A stretch of DNA of 64,000 nucleotides from an uncultured Bacteroides sp. (GTDB taxonomy: Bacteria; Bacteroidota; Bacteroidia; Bacteroidales; Bacteroidaceae), in assembly GCA_900544675.1 (NCBI GenBank), contig UQVZ01000001.1, forward strand, positions 62,001-126,000, in the 5' to 3' direction. Under the pieces are notes generated by a model, which had not been told where the DNA came from, searched no databases, and saw only the letters and a program-made list of their open reading frames with translations. The position numbers and the translations under genes are program-made. Position 1 is the stretch's first letter. Each line of letters starts with the position of its first letter. This document shows, piece by piece, positions 17,390-26,391 of the stretch.

Positions 17390-17875
17390 TTATCTCCGTT
17401 CGTAGTCTACAAAGCTATAAGCGTAGGCATGTTTCTCGTCGGTAGTGTGCATTTCGCGTTTGGTTTCCTTCCATACGTCTGTGTCAAATGCAGGAAAGAA
17501 CACGTCGGCTTCTTTCTCCGTATCCTCGATTTCAGTCAGACAAAGCCGGTCGGCAAGAGGCATCGCTTCGGCATACAGGCTGGCTCCGCCGATGATGTAG
17601 ATATCTTCCCCCGGCGTGCATTGCGCAAGTGCCTCTTCCAATGAATGGAAACATTCGGCACCGGGAAAACAGGCATTCCCTTTGCTCAGTACGATATTTC
17701 TTCGGTTAGGCAATGCTCCTTTCGGAAGCGACTCGAATGTTTTTCTTCCCATGATGATGGTATGCCCTGTGGTCAGCGCCTTGAAGCGTTTCAGGTCGTT
17801 GGGTAACCAATACAATAGTTTATTCTCGAAACCCAGTCCGCGGTTTCGGTTGACGGCTGCGATGATGGTAATCAT
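17390..17875 (-). CDS. folA: dihydrofolate reductase
   Basis: NADPH-dependent reduction of dihydrofolate to tetrahydrofolate. The 161 residues match type I DHFR: AAVNRNRGLGFENKLLYWLPNDLKRFKALTTG, cut here into its parts, gives the Met20-loop region and the active-site acid (Asp in LPND). GRKTFESLP and IIGGASLYAEAM form the NADPH site. The usual LLWHLP is LLYWLP here. It lies 23 bp downstream of thyA, the classic thyA-folA pairing in which DHFR regenerates folate oxidised by thymidylate synthase. Confidence 0.95.
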   Translation of the reverse strand: MITIIAAVNRNRGLGFENKLLYWLPNDLKRFKALTTGHTIIMGRKTFESLPKGALPNRRNIVLSKGNACFPGAECFHSLEEALAQCTPGEDIYIIGGASLYAEAMPLADRLCLTEIEDTEKEADVFFPAFDTDVWKETKREMHTTDEKHAYAYSFVDYERR

Positions 17876-17898
17876 AATTCTGCTTTAATTCCTTGTGG

Positions 17899-18693
17899 TT
17901 ATACGGATACTTTGCCTGCGATGTGTGGCCACGGATTATAGTCGCTCAATTCAAAATCTTCGTATTTGAAGTCGAAGATGTCTTTGATGTCCGGGTTCAG
18001 GTGCATCTTGGGAAGCGGACGCGGTTCGCGAGTCAGTTGCAGGTCTACTTGTTCCAGGTGGTTCAGGTAAATGTGAGCGTCACCCAGCGTAAGGATGAAG
18101 TCACCGGCTTCCAGTCCCGTCACTTGTGCCATCATCTGCAAGAGCAGGGCATACGAGGCGATGTTGAACGGTACACCCAAGAAACAGTCGGCGCTACGCT
18201 GGTACATTTGCAGGCTCAGCCGTCCGTTTGCTACGTAGAATTGGAAGAACATGTGGCAGGGCGGCAGGTTCATATTCTTTAGGTCAGCTACATTCCAGGC
18301 ATTGACAATGATGCGGCGTGAGTCAGGATTATGCTTGATGGTCTCTATGGCTTCGCTTATCTGGTCGATAAATCCTCCTTCGTAGTCGGGCCACGAACGC
18401 CATTGGTATCCGTAGATATGACCCAGGTTGCCGTCGGCATCTGCCCATTCGTTCCAGATGCGTACACCGTTTTCTTGCAGGTATTTTACATTAGTATCTC
18501 CACGTAAGAACCAAAGCAGTTCGTAGATGATGGATTTCAAGTGCAGTTTCTTGGTCGTTATCAGCGGGAAACCGTCGGCGAGGTTGAAGCGCATCTGGTA
18601 TCCGAAGGTACTGATGGTTCCTGTCCCCGTGCGGTCGTGCTTCTGTACGCCTTCTGTCCGGATATGTCTGAGCAGGTCTAAGTATTGTTTCAT
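17899..18693 (-). CDS. thyA: thymidylate synthase
   Basis: Makes dTMP from dUMP using methylenetetrahydrofolate. Start at 18693 (MKQYLDLLRHIRTEG) gives 264 residues, exactly the E. coli length. A longer frame upstream adds 52 residues that do not resemble the family and cross the promoter region. The catalytic cysteine is Cys146 in LPPCHMFFQFYV, followed by the dUMP phosphate-binding QRSADCFLGVPFNIASYALL. It is cotranscribed with folA. A CAAAGGTA at 18724-18731 is a likely minus-strand -7 box. Confidence 0.96.
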   Translation of the reverse strand: MKQYLDLLRHIRTEGVQKHDRTGTGTISTFGYQMRFNLADGFPLITTKKLHLKSIIYELLWFLRGDTNVKYLQENGVRIWNEWADADGNLGHIYGYQWRSWPDYEGGFIDQISEAIETIKHNPDSRRIIVNAWNVADLKNMNLPPCHMFFQFYVANGRLSLQMYQRSADCFLGVPFNIASYALLLQMMAQVTGLEAGDFILTLGDAHIYLNHLEQVDLQLTREPRPLPKMHLNPDIKDIFDFKYEDFELSDYNPWPHIAGKVSV

Positions 18694-18814
18694 TTTGATA
18701 GGATGTTTTTTTGCTTTTTCCGGCAAAGGTAGGCAAAAAGCTTCGATTATCAGTGAAAGCGATGAAGAAAAGTAGGGTTTTTCCGTTGACGGAGTTTGTT
18801 CCTGTGCCAAATCA

Positions 18815-18846
18815 TTTGTCTGATATGTATTGATTTTGTACCTTTG
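18815..18846 (+). promoter_or_regulatory. promoter upstream of the Rpn remnant and rsmF
   Basis: TTTG at 18815-18818, 20 bp, TACCTTTG at 18839-18846: an ideal Bacteroides promoter 17 bp before the remnant's ATG. Because the remnant runs into rsmF, this may now be the rsmF promoter. Confidence 0.7.
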
Positions 18847-18863
18847 CATAAATCCTGTATGTT

Positions 18864-19106
18864 ATGAGATACTTGAGTCCTATGGCCGACCTCACTTTCA
18901 AGAAAGTGTTCGGCGAACATCCTGATATAATTATCAGTTTTTTGAATGCTTTGTTGCCTTTCGAAACTCCGGAGGAAGAAATTAAGGAAATCGAATATTT
19001 ACCGGTTGAGTTGGCACTTGATGCACCCTTCAAGAAAAACAGCATTGCCGATGTAAGGTGTAAGGACATGGACTATCGAGGAAATAGAGGCTTTGTAAAT
19101 GTATGA
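18864..19106 (+). pseudogene. truncated Rpn/PD-(D/E)XK transposase-like nuclease
   Basis: 80 codons matching the N-terminus of the Rpn/PDDEXK_2 family, which normally has about 300 residues. DLTFKKVFGEHPDIIISFLNALLP and the NSIADVRCKD segment carrying the first catalytic Asp are recognisable, in pieces. After VRCKD the similarity stops and an unrelated 12-residue tail leads to a TGA overlapping the rsmF start. Most of the gene is therefore deleted and nuclease activity cannot be expected. The promoter in front of it is intact. Confidence 0.8.
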
Positions 19107-20515
19107 TAAATCTTCCAGTTGATTTTATAGCCAGAACCACTGCCTTGCTTGGCGAGGAGCAGTTTGCTGCCATGCGTGAGGCGTTGATAGAGAAGGAATC
19201 TCCGGTGAGTATCCGTGTAAACCGACTGAAAACGGACAAGATGCCGGATGATAGCCACAGGGTAGCGTGGTGTGATACGGGATATTACTTGTCTTCACGT
19301 CCTACGTTTACCTTCGACCCTTTCTTCCATGCCGGTTGCTATTATGTGCAAGAGGCTTCGTCGATGTTCCTGGAACAAGTGTTGAAACAATATGTATCCG
19401 GTCCGGTGGTGATGCTTGATCTTTGTGCAGCGCCGGGTGGAAAGTCGACATTGGCACGTTCGGTGCTTCCCGAAGGCAGTCTGCTGGTGGCTAATGAGGT
19501 GATGCGTGGTCGTGTACAGGTATTGGCTGAGAATATGACGAAATGGGGTCATCCTGATACGGTGGTATTAAATAATGACCCGGCTGATTTTGCTTGTTTG
19601 GGTGAATTGTTTGATATTATCTTGACCGATGTGCCTTGCTCGGGGGAAGGAATGTTCCGAAAAGATCCGGTGGCTGTGGAAGAGTGGAGCGTAGAGAATG
19701 TGACACTTTGTTGGCAGCGTCAGCGGCGCATTGTGCGCGATATCTGGTCTTGCCTGAAACCGGGAGGATTGCTGGTGTATAGCACGTGTACCTATAATCG
19801 GGAAGAGAACGAGGACAATGTGGCATGGATAGCCGAGGAATTGGGAGCAGAAATATTGCCGGTGGAAGTGCAGCCGGAATGGGGCATTGTAGGGAATCTG
19901 ACAGAAACAGAGTTTCCGGTTTATCGTTTCTTGCCTCACCGTACGGAAGGAGAAGGACTGTTTATGGCAGTCTTGCGGAAGACAGGAGAGTCGGATGCGG
20001 ATGACTTTATCGTGTCTCGTAAAGGGAAAAAGAGCAAAGGCAACAAGGAGAAAAGCAAACTGCCGGTCGTGCCCCAAGAAGTCAAGGCATGGATAAAAAA
20101 TGCCGATGCCTATTCGTTTATGGCTGACCAAGGACGGGTAATGGCTTTCCCGCTTGCTTATCAAGAGGTTTATAATCGGCTTCGTGACCGGATGCGTGTG
20201 ATAAGCGGTGGTATTCAGCTGGCGGAGTTTAAAGGGAAAGACTTGATTCCTTCCCATTCCCTGGCTATGTCTGCTTGTAGGAATGATAAGGCCTTTCCTG
20301 TTGTGGAAATCAGTTATGAGCAAGCGATAGCCTATTTACGGAAAGAGGCATTTGCCTTGGATGCGGATGTCGCTCGTGGTTATATATTAATAAGGTATAA
20401 AGGAATGGCTTTAGGATTTGTGAAGAACATTGGCAACCGTGCCAATAACCTTTATCCGCAGGAGTGGCGTATCCGGAGCGGATACCTGCCCGAGCAGGTT
20501 GTTTTTGCCTTATGA
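19103..20515 (+). CDS. rsmF: 16S rRNA m5C methyltransferase, RsmF-like
   Basis: S-adenosylmethionine-dependent RNA cytosine C5 methyltransferase of the NSUN/RsmB-RsmF group, 470 residues. The SAM site LDLCAAPGGKSTLA is near residue 108. Both catalytic cysteines are visible: DVPCSGEGMFRKDP near 176 and YSTCTYNREENE near 230. A C-terminal RNA-binding part with conserved RGYILIRYKGMALGFVKN follows. The ATG overlaps the last codons of the Rpn remnant by 4 bp, so expression probably depends on the promoter at 18815-18846. RsmF is favoured over RsmB because of the C-terminal extension. Confidence 0.88.
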   Translation: MINLPVDFIARTTALLGEEQFAAMREALIEKESPVSIRVNRLKTDKMPDDSHRVAWCDTGYYLSSRPTFTFDPFFHAGCYYVQEASSMFLEQVLKQYVSGPVVMLDLCAAPGGKSTLARSVLPEGSLLVANEVMRGRVQVLAENMTKWGHPDTVVLNNDPADFACLGELFDIILTDVPCSGEGMFRKDPVAVEEWSVENVTLCWQRQRRIVRDIWSCLKPGGLLVYSTCTYNREENEDNVAWIAEELGAEILPVEVQPEWGIVGNLTETEFPVYRFLPHRTEGEGLFMAVLRKTGESDADDFIVSRKGKKSKGNKEKSKLPVVPQEVKAWIKNADAYSFMADQGRVMAFPLAYQEVYNRLRDRMRVISGGIQLAEFKGKDLIPSHSLAMSACRNDKAFPVVEISYEQAIAYLRKEAFALDADVARGYILIRYKGMALGFVKNIGNRANNLYPQEWRIRSGYLPEQVVFAL

Positions 20516-20524
20516 CGGCAATGT

Positions 20525-20587
20525 CACAGATAGAACAGATTTCCTTGAGCTTGTTTTTAGAATCAAGTAGAATCTGTTCAATCTGTG
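20525..20587. terminator. bidirectional hairpin between rsmF and topB
   Basis: 17-bp inverted repeat with one mismatch: CACAGATAGAACAGATT at 20525-20541 and AATCTGTTCAATCTGTG at 20571-20587. It lies between the convergent stops. There is no clear T-run, so strength is uncertain. Confidence 0.45.
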
Positions 20588-20596
20588 GTGAATGAT

Positions 20597-22717
20597 TCAG
20601 ACAAACGGCTTGCGGAAGGTGCAACCGTTCTTCCATTCCGAACAACCGTAGGCGGTTTTTCCTTTCAGAATGGTTCCTTTTCCGCATAGCGGACATTTCA
20701 TTCCGATGATAGCATCGCCTTCAGGCAAGGCATTGTCGGTCTTAACCGCTTTCTTGGTCCGTCTGGCTGTGGTTGTTTTTTTCTTCTTGGGCGCTTCTTT
20801 GGCGACTGTCTTGCGTGCAGGTTCTTCCACCGTAACGCTGACACGTCGGTTGGTATTGTCGCTCAATACGCTGTGGACTATCTCGCCGACCATTTGCTTC
20901 AGTTCATCTAGAAATTGTTTGGCGTCGTAACTATGGCGTTCTATTTCGCGCAGTTTCTTTTCCCAGATGCCGGTCAGCTCTGCCGATTTCAACAATTCCT
21001 CGTGTATCAGTCCGATTAGTTCCACTCCGGTTGGGGTGGCAATCAGGTTTTTGCGTTCTTTACGGATATAATGGCGCTTAAACAAGGTCTCGATGATTGC
21101 CGCACGGGTAGACGGACGTCCGATGCCGTTTTCTTTTAAGGCATCGCGCAATTCTTCGTTGTCTACCAGTTTACCGGCGGTTTCCATGGCCCGAAGCAAG
21201 GTGGCTTCGGTATAAGGCTTGGGCGGTTGGGTCCATTTTTCGTTCAAGGCAGGCGTATGCGGTCCGCTTTCTCCTTTGGTAAAAGCAGGCAATGCGCTTT
21301 CTTCTTCTCCTTCCTTGGTTTCGTTGTTCGGCTCTTTGCCGAAGACGACACGCCAGCCGGGGTCGAGTATCTGTCTGCCGCTTACCTTGAACTCGATGCT
21401 GTCCGCTTCTCCGATGACTGTGGTGGTCGAGTATTTGCAATCGGGATAGAATACAGCGATGAAACGGCGGGCTATCAGGTCGAATACATTCTTTTCCATA
21501 TCGGTCAATCCCCGCGGTTGCACTCCGGTAGGGATGATGGCGTGGTGGTCTGTCACCTTTGAGTTGTCGAACACCTTTTTCGATTTGATAAGGGTCTTTC
21601 CGGCAAGCGGAGTTGTAAGAGCCGTATAGTCTTTCAGCCCTTCCAGTATCTTGGGACATTTGGGATAAATGTCATCGCTCAGGAAAGTGGTGTCTACACG
21701 CGGGTAAGTCGCCACTTTCTTTTCGTAAAGCGACTGGATGAGTTGTAAGGTCATGTCTGCCGAGTAGGCAAATTTCTTGTTGCATTCCACTTGCAGCGAA
21801 GTCAGGTCGAACAAGCGGGGAGGAGCTTCTGTACCTTTCTTCAGGCTGATGTCGGTAACAGTAAAGGGAGCTTGGCTGATGCGTTCCAATAGTGCTTTGC
21901 CTGTGGCCTCGTCTGTGATAGGCGGGATTCCCCGGTTGGCGTCTTCTTTATTGGCTGTCTTTTTGGCTGAAGGCGAAGCTATGTTTTGTGCGGCTTCCTC
22001 GGCTAACTCTTCATCGCTCTTGCGCACGATGGCGCTGAACGTCGTGTCCCTATATACGGTTTTCAGTTCCCAATATTGTTTGGGGACGAAATGCTCTATT
22101 TCCTGCTGGCGGTTGACGATTAGGGCAAGGGTAGGGGTTTGTACCCGTCCGATGGAAAGCACCTGACGGTTTTGCCCGTACTTCAGTGTATAAAGCCGGG
22201 TAGCATTCATCCCCAACAGCCAGTCGCCTATGGCACGGCTCAGTCCGGCTTCGTACAGCGATTGGAATTCGGTCTGGTCTTTCAGTTTGGCAAAGCCTTC
22301 CCGTATTGCTTCTTCGGTCAGTGAGGATATCCACAGACGTTTTACCGGACAGCGTGCGCCGGCTTTCTGCATCACCCATCGCTGGATAAGTTCGCCTTCC
22401 TGCCCGGCATCACCGCAGTTGATGATTTCATCGGCTGCCTGCATCAGGCGTTCGATAGTCTGGAATTGTTTTTTTATGCCCGGGTCTTCGATTAGCTTGA
22501 TGCCGAAACGAGGGGGAATCATCGGCAGGCTGGAGAGCGACCATGCTTTCCATGCAGGCGTATATTCGTGCGGTTCCTTCAATGTGCAGAGGTGTCCGAA
22601 TGTCCAAGTCACCTGGTATCCGTTCCCTTCGATGTATCCTTCTTTTTTCTGTGTGGCTCCCAGTACGTCGGCTATATCGCGTGCCACACTGGGCTTTTCG
22701 GCTATACAAACTATCAT
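20597..22717 (-). CDS. topB: DNA topoisomerase III
   Basis: Type IA topoisomerase that decatenates DNA and resolves recombination intermediates. The start at 22717 gives MIVCIAEKPSVARDIADVLG, the TOPRIM opening; 7 extra upstream codons are less likely. TOPRIM acids appear in CGDAGQEGELI. The catalytic tyrosine is Tyr338 in ATYPRVDTTFLS. Near the end a lysine-rich linker (PKKKKTTTARRTKK) leads to a four-cysteine zinc finger (KCPLCGKG and GCSEWKNGC). Total 706 residues. The long version with zinc finger is usual for chromosomal Bacteroidetes TopB. Monocistronic. Confidence 0.95.
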   Translation of the reverse strand: MIVCIAEKPSVARDIADVLGATQKKEGYIEGNGYQVTWTFGHLCTLKEPHEYTPAWKAWSLSSLPMIPPRFGIKLIEDPGIKKQFQTIERLMQAADEIINCGDAGQEGELIQRWVMQKAGARCPVKRLWISSLTEEAIREGFAKLKDQTEFQSLYEAGLSRAIGDWLLGMNATRLYTLKYGQNRQVLSIGRVQTPTLALIVNRQQEIEHFVPKQYWELKTVYRDTTFSAIVRKSDEELAEEAAQNIASPSAKKTANKEDANRGIPPITDEATGKALLERISQAPFTVTDISLKKGTEAPPRLFDLTSLQVECNKKFAYSADMTLQLIQSLYEKKVATYPRVDTTFLSDDIYPKCPKILEGLKDYTALTTPLAGKTLIKSKKVFDNSKVTDHHAIIPTGVQPRGLTDMEKNVFDLIARRFIAVFYPDCKYSTTTVIGEADSIEFKVSGRQILDPGWRVVFGKEPNNETKEGEEESALPAFTKGESGPHTPALNEKWTQPPKPYTEATLLRAMETAGKLVDNEELRDALKENGIGRPSTRAAIIETLFKRHYIRKERKNLIATPTGVELIGLIHEELLKSAELTGIWEKKLREIERHSYDAKQFLDELKQMVGEIVHSVLSDNTNRRVSVTVEEPARKTVAKEAPKKKKTTTARRTKKAVKTDNALPEGDAIIGMKCPLCGKGTILKGKTAYGCSEWKNGCTFRKPFV

Positions 22718-22878
22718 ATACGTTTCTGTTAGATACATGTCCGTCTGCTATCCATATATTTTCATTTTGAGGGATGCTGCTTGTAGTGGACATGCATGTT
22801 TTATGCGTTGCAAAGTTAGTCAAAAAAAGCCTATGACGCATGGTTGTGCGGTTTTTTCTTGATTCCTGTCTTATCGTA

Positions 22879-22908
22879 TTGCAGCTATTGGTTTTTTTCT
22901 TACATTTG
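22879..22908 (+). promoter_or_regulatory. promoter of the cation:proton antiporter gene
   Basis: TTG at 22879-22881, 19 bp, TACATTTG at 22901-22908, 29 bp before the ATG. The -7 box is perfect and the -33 is a partial match. Confidence 0.6.
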
Positions 22909-22937
22909 TATGGAATTTCTAATAAGTACCGAACAAT

Positions 22938-25193
22938 ATGTCCCAGTTAGCCCCTCTTATCAGCGATTTGGCATTGATTTTGATTTGTGCCGGAATCATG
23001 ACGCTTGTGTTTAAAAAGCTGAAACAGCCTTTGGTTTTAGGTTATATCGTAGCTGGTTTTTTGTGCAGTCCGCATTTTCAGTTTACTCCGTCGGTGACCG
23101 ATGAGGCTAATATCCATCTGTGGTCGGAAATAGGTGTCATCTTCCTGTTGTTCGCTTTGGGGCTGGAGTTCAGTATGAAAAAATTGCTGAAGGTAGGCAG
23201 TTCTGCCGTCATATCTGCCTGTACTATTATCCTCTGCATGATAGTCATCGGCGTTTCGGTAGGTTGGATGTTCGGATGGAAACAGATGGATTGCATCTAT
23301 TTGGGAGGTATGATAGCCATGTCGTCCACGACCATTGTCTATAAAGCTTTCGACGATATGGGTTTGCGCCAGCAGCATTTTGCAGGTGTTGTGTTGGGTA
23401 TCTTGATTATTGAAGATATCCTCGCCATCGTGCTGATGGTGATGCTTTCTACGATGGCGGTCAGTGCCCATTTCGAAGGCTCGGAGATGGTGTATAGCCT
23501 GGTAAAACTGGTGTTCTTCCTGGTGTTATGGCTGGTTGTCGGGCTTTATCTGATACCGTTGCTGCTGAAACGGGTGCGCAAGCTGATGAGTAATGAAACG
23601 TTGCTTATCGTGTCTTTGGCACTTTGTTTCGGGATGGTTTATTTCGCGGCTGCGGTAGGTTTCTCTCCTGCGTTCGGTGCTTTTATCATGGGGTCCATTC
23701 TTTCGGAAACCATTGAGTCGGAACATATCGAACGGCTGGTTGCCCCGGTCAAGGATTTGTTTGGCGCTATCTTCTTTGTTTCGGTCGGCATGATGGTAGA
23801 CCCGAATATGATAATCGAATATAAGTATCCGATTCTTGCCATTGTAGCGGCAGTCCTGTTGGGGCAGACCATTTTCGGTACGATGGGCGTCTTGCTTTCG
23901 GGACAACCGTTGAAGACAGCGATTCAATGTGGTTTCAGCCTGACGCAAATAGGCGAATTTGCCTTTATCATCGCGACATTGGGTGTCAGCCTGGGGGTAA
24001 CCAGTGATTTCCTTTATCCGATTGTGGTGGCTGTATCGGTAATCACCACTTTCCTTACACCTTATATGATTCGTCTTGCCATACCTGTTTACAATGTGAT
24101 AGAAAGTCATCTTCCGGAGCGCTGGAATCTGCTGTTGGAACGTTATTCGGCAGGAGCTTCTACGGTGAATCATAAGACTAATTGGCAAAAGCTGATGACT
24201 GCCGTGATTCGTATCGTTATCGTCTATTCCGTGCTTTCGGTAGCTGTTGTCCTGGTTTGTCTGCACTTTGTCGGACCTTTGGCTAAAGAGATGTTGGGCG
24301 ATTTATGGGGAAGAATCTTGACAGCAGTCATTACGGTAGCGGTAGTATCCCCATTCCTGCGTGCGTTGATTATGAAGAAAAACCATTCGGAAGAGTTCCG
24401 CACTTTATGGGCGGATAACCGCTTCAACCATGCCTTGTTGATTTCCTTGATTGTGTTTCGGGTGCTTATCGCTGTAGGGTTCATCGTATTCATTATCGAA
24501 CGTCTGTTCCATACATCGGTCGCATTGATGGTAGGAATCGCCATCTTGCTGGTATGTTTCATGATTTTCTCCCGTTTTCTCAAGAAACAGTCGATTGTAT
24601 TGGAGCGTACGTTTGTGATGAACTTGCGTTCAAAAGAAATGCAGCAGGAATATTTAGGCGGCAAACGTCCCTCGTATGCAGGCAAGTTGCTCGACCGTGA
24701 TTTGCATTTAAGCGATTTTGTGCTGTCTCCCGATTCCGATTGGGTGGGGCATACGTTGAAAGAACTCGATTTAGGCAAGAAATATGGCGTACATGTAGCT
24801 TCGATTATTCGTGGGAACCGCAGGCTGAATATCCCTGACGGTGCTTCACGTATCTTTCCGGGTGATACCTTACAGATTATCGGTACAGACGGTCAGTTGT
24901 CAGACTTTGCCTCGATGGCTGTAAAAGCGATACATGCTTCCGATGACGGAGACTTTGAGAAACACGAGATGATGCTGAAGCAGTTCATTGTAGACAAGGA
25001 TTCTCCTTTTGTAGGGCGGAATATCATCGAGTGCGGCGTGCGTTCGAAGTATCATTGCCTGGCGGTCGGGATAGAGTCGGCAGGCGAGAATGTGCTCCGC
25101 GCTCCCGATGTGCATGTGCCGCTGAATGTAAATGATGTGGTTTGGGTAGTAGGCGAGGAGGCGAATCTGAAACGTCTTTTTGCGGCAGAGTGA
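22938..25193 (+). CDS. CPA2-type cation:proton antiporter with paired TrkA-C domains
   Basis: Inner-membrane antiporter of 751 residues. Residues about 5-385 form a Na+/H+ exchanger domain of the KefB/CPA2 type (roughly 12 helices; LLLFALGLEFSMKKL and FSPAFGAFIMGSIL). Most relatives then carry a TrkA-N nucleotide-binding domain. Here residues about 415-560 instead contain four or so extra membrane helices (VIRIVIVYSVLSVAVVLV onward). The C-terminal 160 residues hold two TrkA-C (RCK-C) modules (GHTLKELDL with GDTLQIIG; GRNIIECGV with DVVWVVG) that could sense a ligand. It probably exports K+ or Na+ in exchange for H+; ion choice is not evident. Confidence 0.88.
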   Translation: MSQLAPLISDLALILICAGIMTLVFKKLKQPLVLGYIVAGFLCSPHFQFTPSVTDEANIHLWSEIGVIFLLFALGLEFSMKKLLKVGSSAVISACTIILCMIVIGVSVGWMFGWKQMDCIYLGGMIAMSSTTIVYKAFDDMGLRQQHFAGVVLGILIIEDILAIVLMVMLSTMAVSAHFEGSEMVYSLVKLVFFLVLWLVVGLYLIPLLLKRVRKLMSNETLLIVSLALCFGMVYFAAAVGFSPAFGAFIMGSILSETIESEHIERLVAPVKDLFGAIFFVSVGMMVDPNMIIEYKYPILAIVAAVLLGQTIFGTMGVLLSGQPLKTAIQCGFSLTQIGEFAFIIATLGVSLGVTSDFLYPIVVAVSVITTFLTPYMIRLAIPVYNVIESHLPERWNLLLERYSAGASTVNHKTNWQKLMTAVIRIVIVYSVLSVAVVLVCLHFVGPLAKEMLGDLWGRILTAVITVAVVSPFLRALIMKKNHSEEFRTLWADNRFNHALLISLIVFRVLIAVGFIVFIIERLFHTSVALMVGIAILLVCFMIFSRFLKKQSIVLERTFVMNLRSKEMQQEYLGGKRPSYAGKLLDRDLHLSDFVLSPDSDWVGHTLKELDLGKKYGVHVASIIRGNRRLNIPDGASRIFPGDTLQIIGTDGQLSDFASMAVKAIHASDDGDFEKHEMMLKQFIVDKDSPFVGRNIIECGVRSKYHCLAVGIESAGENVLRAPDVHVPLNVNDVVWVVGEEANLKRLFAAE

Positions 25194-25233
25194 ATAGGAA
25201 TACCATTGTTTAACACATAAATAAAAAAGAGTA

Positions 25234-25659
25234 ATGAAAAGTGATCCGAAAGATTGTCTCTATTGTCAGAACAATGAGACATTACACAATTTGATGATTG
25301 AAATCGCTCCGCTGAGTGTTTCACGTGTTTTCTTGTTCAAGGAACAGACTTACCGTGGCCGTTGCCTTGTGGCGTATAAAGATCATGTAAACGATTTGAA
25401 CGAGTTGAGCGATGAAGAGCGGAATGCCTTTATGGCAGATGTGGTACGTGTGACTCGCGCTATGCAGAAAGCGTTCAATCCGGAGAAAATCAATTATGGA
25501 GCTTATAGCGACAAACTGTCGCATTTGCATTTCCATTTGGCTCCCAAGTATGTAGATGGTCCCGATTACGGAGGTACTTTCCAGATGAATCCGGGCAAAG
25601 TATATTTATCGGATGCTGAATATCAGGAGCTGATTGATGCCATTAAGGCAAATCTTTGA
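25234..25659 (+). CDS. HIT family protein
   Basis: 141-residue histidine-triad protein, a nucleotide-binding hydrolase or transferase acting on phosphoramidate or dinucleotide substrates. The triad HLHFHLAP is near residue 92. The N-terminal CLYCQNN pair may bind zinc. RVFLFKEQTYRGRCLVAYKDHV is the substrate-loop region. Start at 25234 is 40 bp after the antiporter stop, so cotranscription is possible. A strong convergent hairpin follows. Physiological substrate unknown. Confidence 0.9.
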   Translation: MKSDPKDCLYCQNNETLHNLMIEIAPLSVSRVFLFKEQTYRGRCLVAYKDHVNDLNELSDEERNAFMADVVRVTRAMQKAFNPEKINYGAYSDKLSHLHFHLAPKYVDGPDYGGTFQMNPGKVYLSDAEYQELIDAIKANL

Positions 25660-25676
25660 TTGTTATTATAGAAAAG

Positions 25677-25715
25677 CGGCTGTCCGTTATGCACTGTTGG
25701 CATAACGGACAGCCG
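25677..25715. terminator. bidirectional terminator between HIT and S4 genes
   Basis: Perfect 16-bp inverted repeat CGGCTGTCCGTTATGC at 25677-25692 and its complement at 25700-25715, with a 7-nt loop. It lies 17 bp after the HIT stop and just before the S4 gene stop. T-rich sequence follows on the plus strand and A-rich sequence precedes it, so it can serve both directions. Confidence 0.8.
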
Positions 25716-25720
25716 TTGTT

Positions 25721-26152
25721 CTATTTCTCGTCATCTTCCTCGTCATCATCGAAATCAAAGTCAAAGTCATCGATGTATTCGGGTGTGAAGAAATCATCCA
25801 AGTCTCGCCGGTCTTTTTTCGTTGGTCTTCCGGTTCCTTTGGCACGGTTGACAAACCCGCTTATCTTGCTCATCTCCAGCAATTCATATTGGTCGGGTGT
25901 CGTAACGTTTTCCATAATTTCCGGAACCAGTTTGGCTCCCACACGTTTTTCTATCGCCTGCAATACCTTGAAAGAATAAGTGACGGGCGGTTTCCTTACC
26001 TGAATCACGTCTCCAGGTTTGACCATTCGCGAAGGTTTCGCTTGTGCCCCGTTGATGTGTATTCTTCCCTTTTTGCAGGCTTCTGCAGCGATGGTGCGGG
26101 TCTTGAATATGCGTGCAGCCCACATCCATTTGTCTATTCTTGCTTCAGCCAT
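25721..26152 (-). CDS. S4-domain RNA-binding protein (HslR-like)
   Basis: 143-residue protein with an N-terminal S4 RNA-binding domain (RIDKWMWAARIFKTRTIAAEACKKG region, then INGAQAKPSRMVKPGDVIQV). It resembles HslR/Hsp15, which binds free 50S subunits carrying nascent chains. The C-terminal 25 residues are almost entirely Asp, Glu and Phe (the strand's repeated GAC/GAT/GAA codons), an acidic tail common in Bacteroidetes versions. It is downstream of pth but separated by a MITE-like element. Confidence 0.85.
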   Translation of the reverse strand: MAEARIDKWMWAARIFKTRTIAAEACKKGRIHINGAQAKPSRMVKPGDVIQVRKPPVTYSFKVLQAIEKRVGAKLVPEIMENVTTPDQYELLEMSKISGFVNRAKGTGRPTKKDRRDLDDFFTPEYIDDFDFDFDDDEEDDEK

Positions 26153-26182
26153 ATAGTTTGATTAAGAAATTCGATACTTGAC

Positions 26183-26361
26183 TAAGAGCCTGTTTAAATT
26201 TTCCGATAAAGTCATATTGTCAGGTCTCTTTTGAGTTTGTTTCCGGTCTGTTTTCCCGATTTTATGCGTCAGATAGCCCGCTATCCTCCTTATAAAATCA
26301 GAAAAACATCCTCGAAAACAATTCTCAAAATAAACCTGAGCAAAATTTAAACAGGCTCTAA
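26183..26361. mobile_element. MITE-like inverted-repeat element with TAA flanks
   Basis: A 173-bp non-coding element (26186-26358) with perfect 17-bp terminal inverted repeats: GAGCCTGTTTAAATTTT at the left and its complement at the right. It is flanked on both sides by TAA, as a 3-bp target duplication would be. Inside are nested palindromes (GATTTTAT with ATAAAATC; GATAGC-CC-GCTATC), so the whole element can fold into one long hairpin. No open frame. It may be a non-autonomous transposon moved by a transposase elsewhere. Confidence 0.65.
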
Positions 26362-26391
26362 GTAGTCAGGAGGCTAACCTCCCTTTAACTT

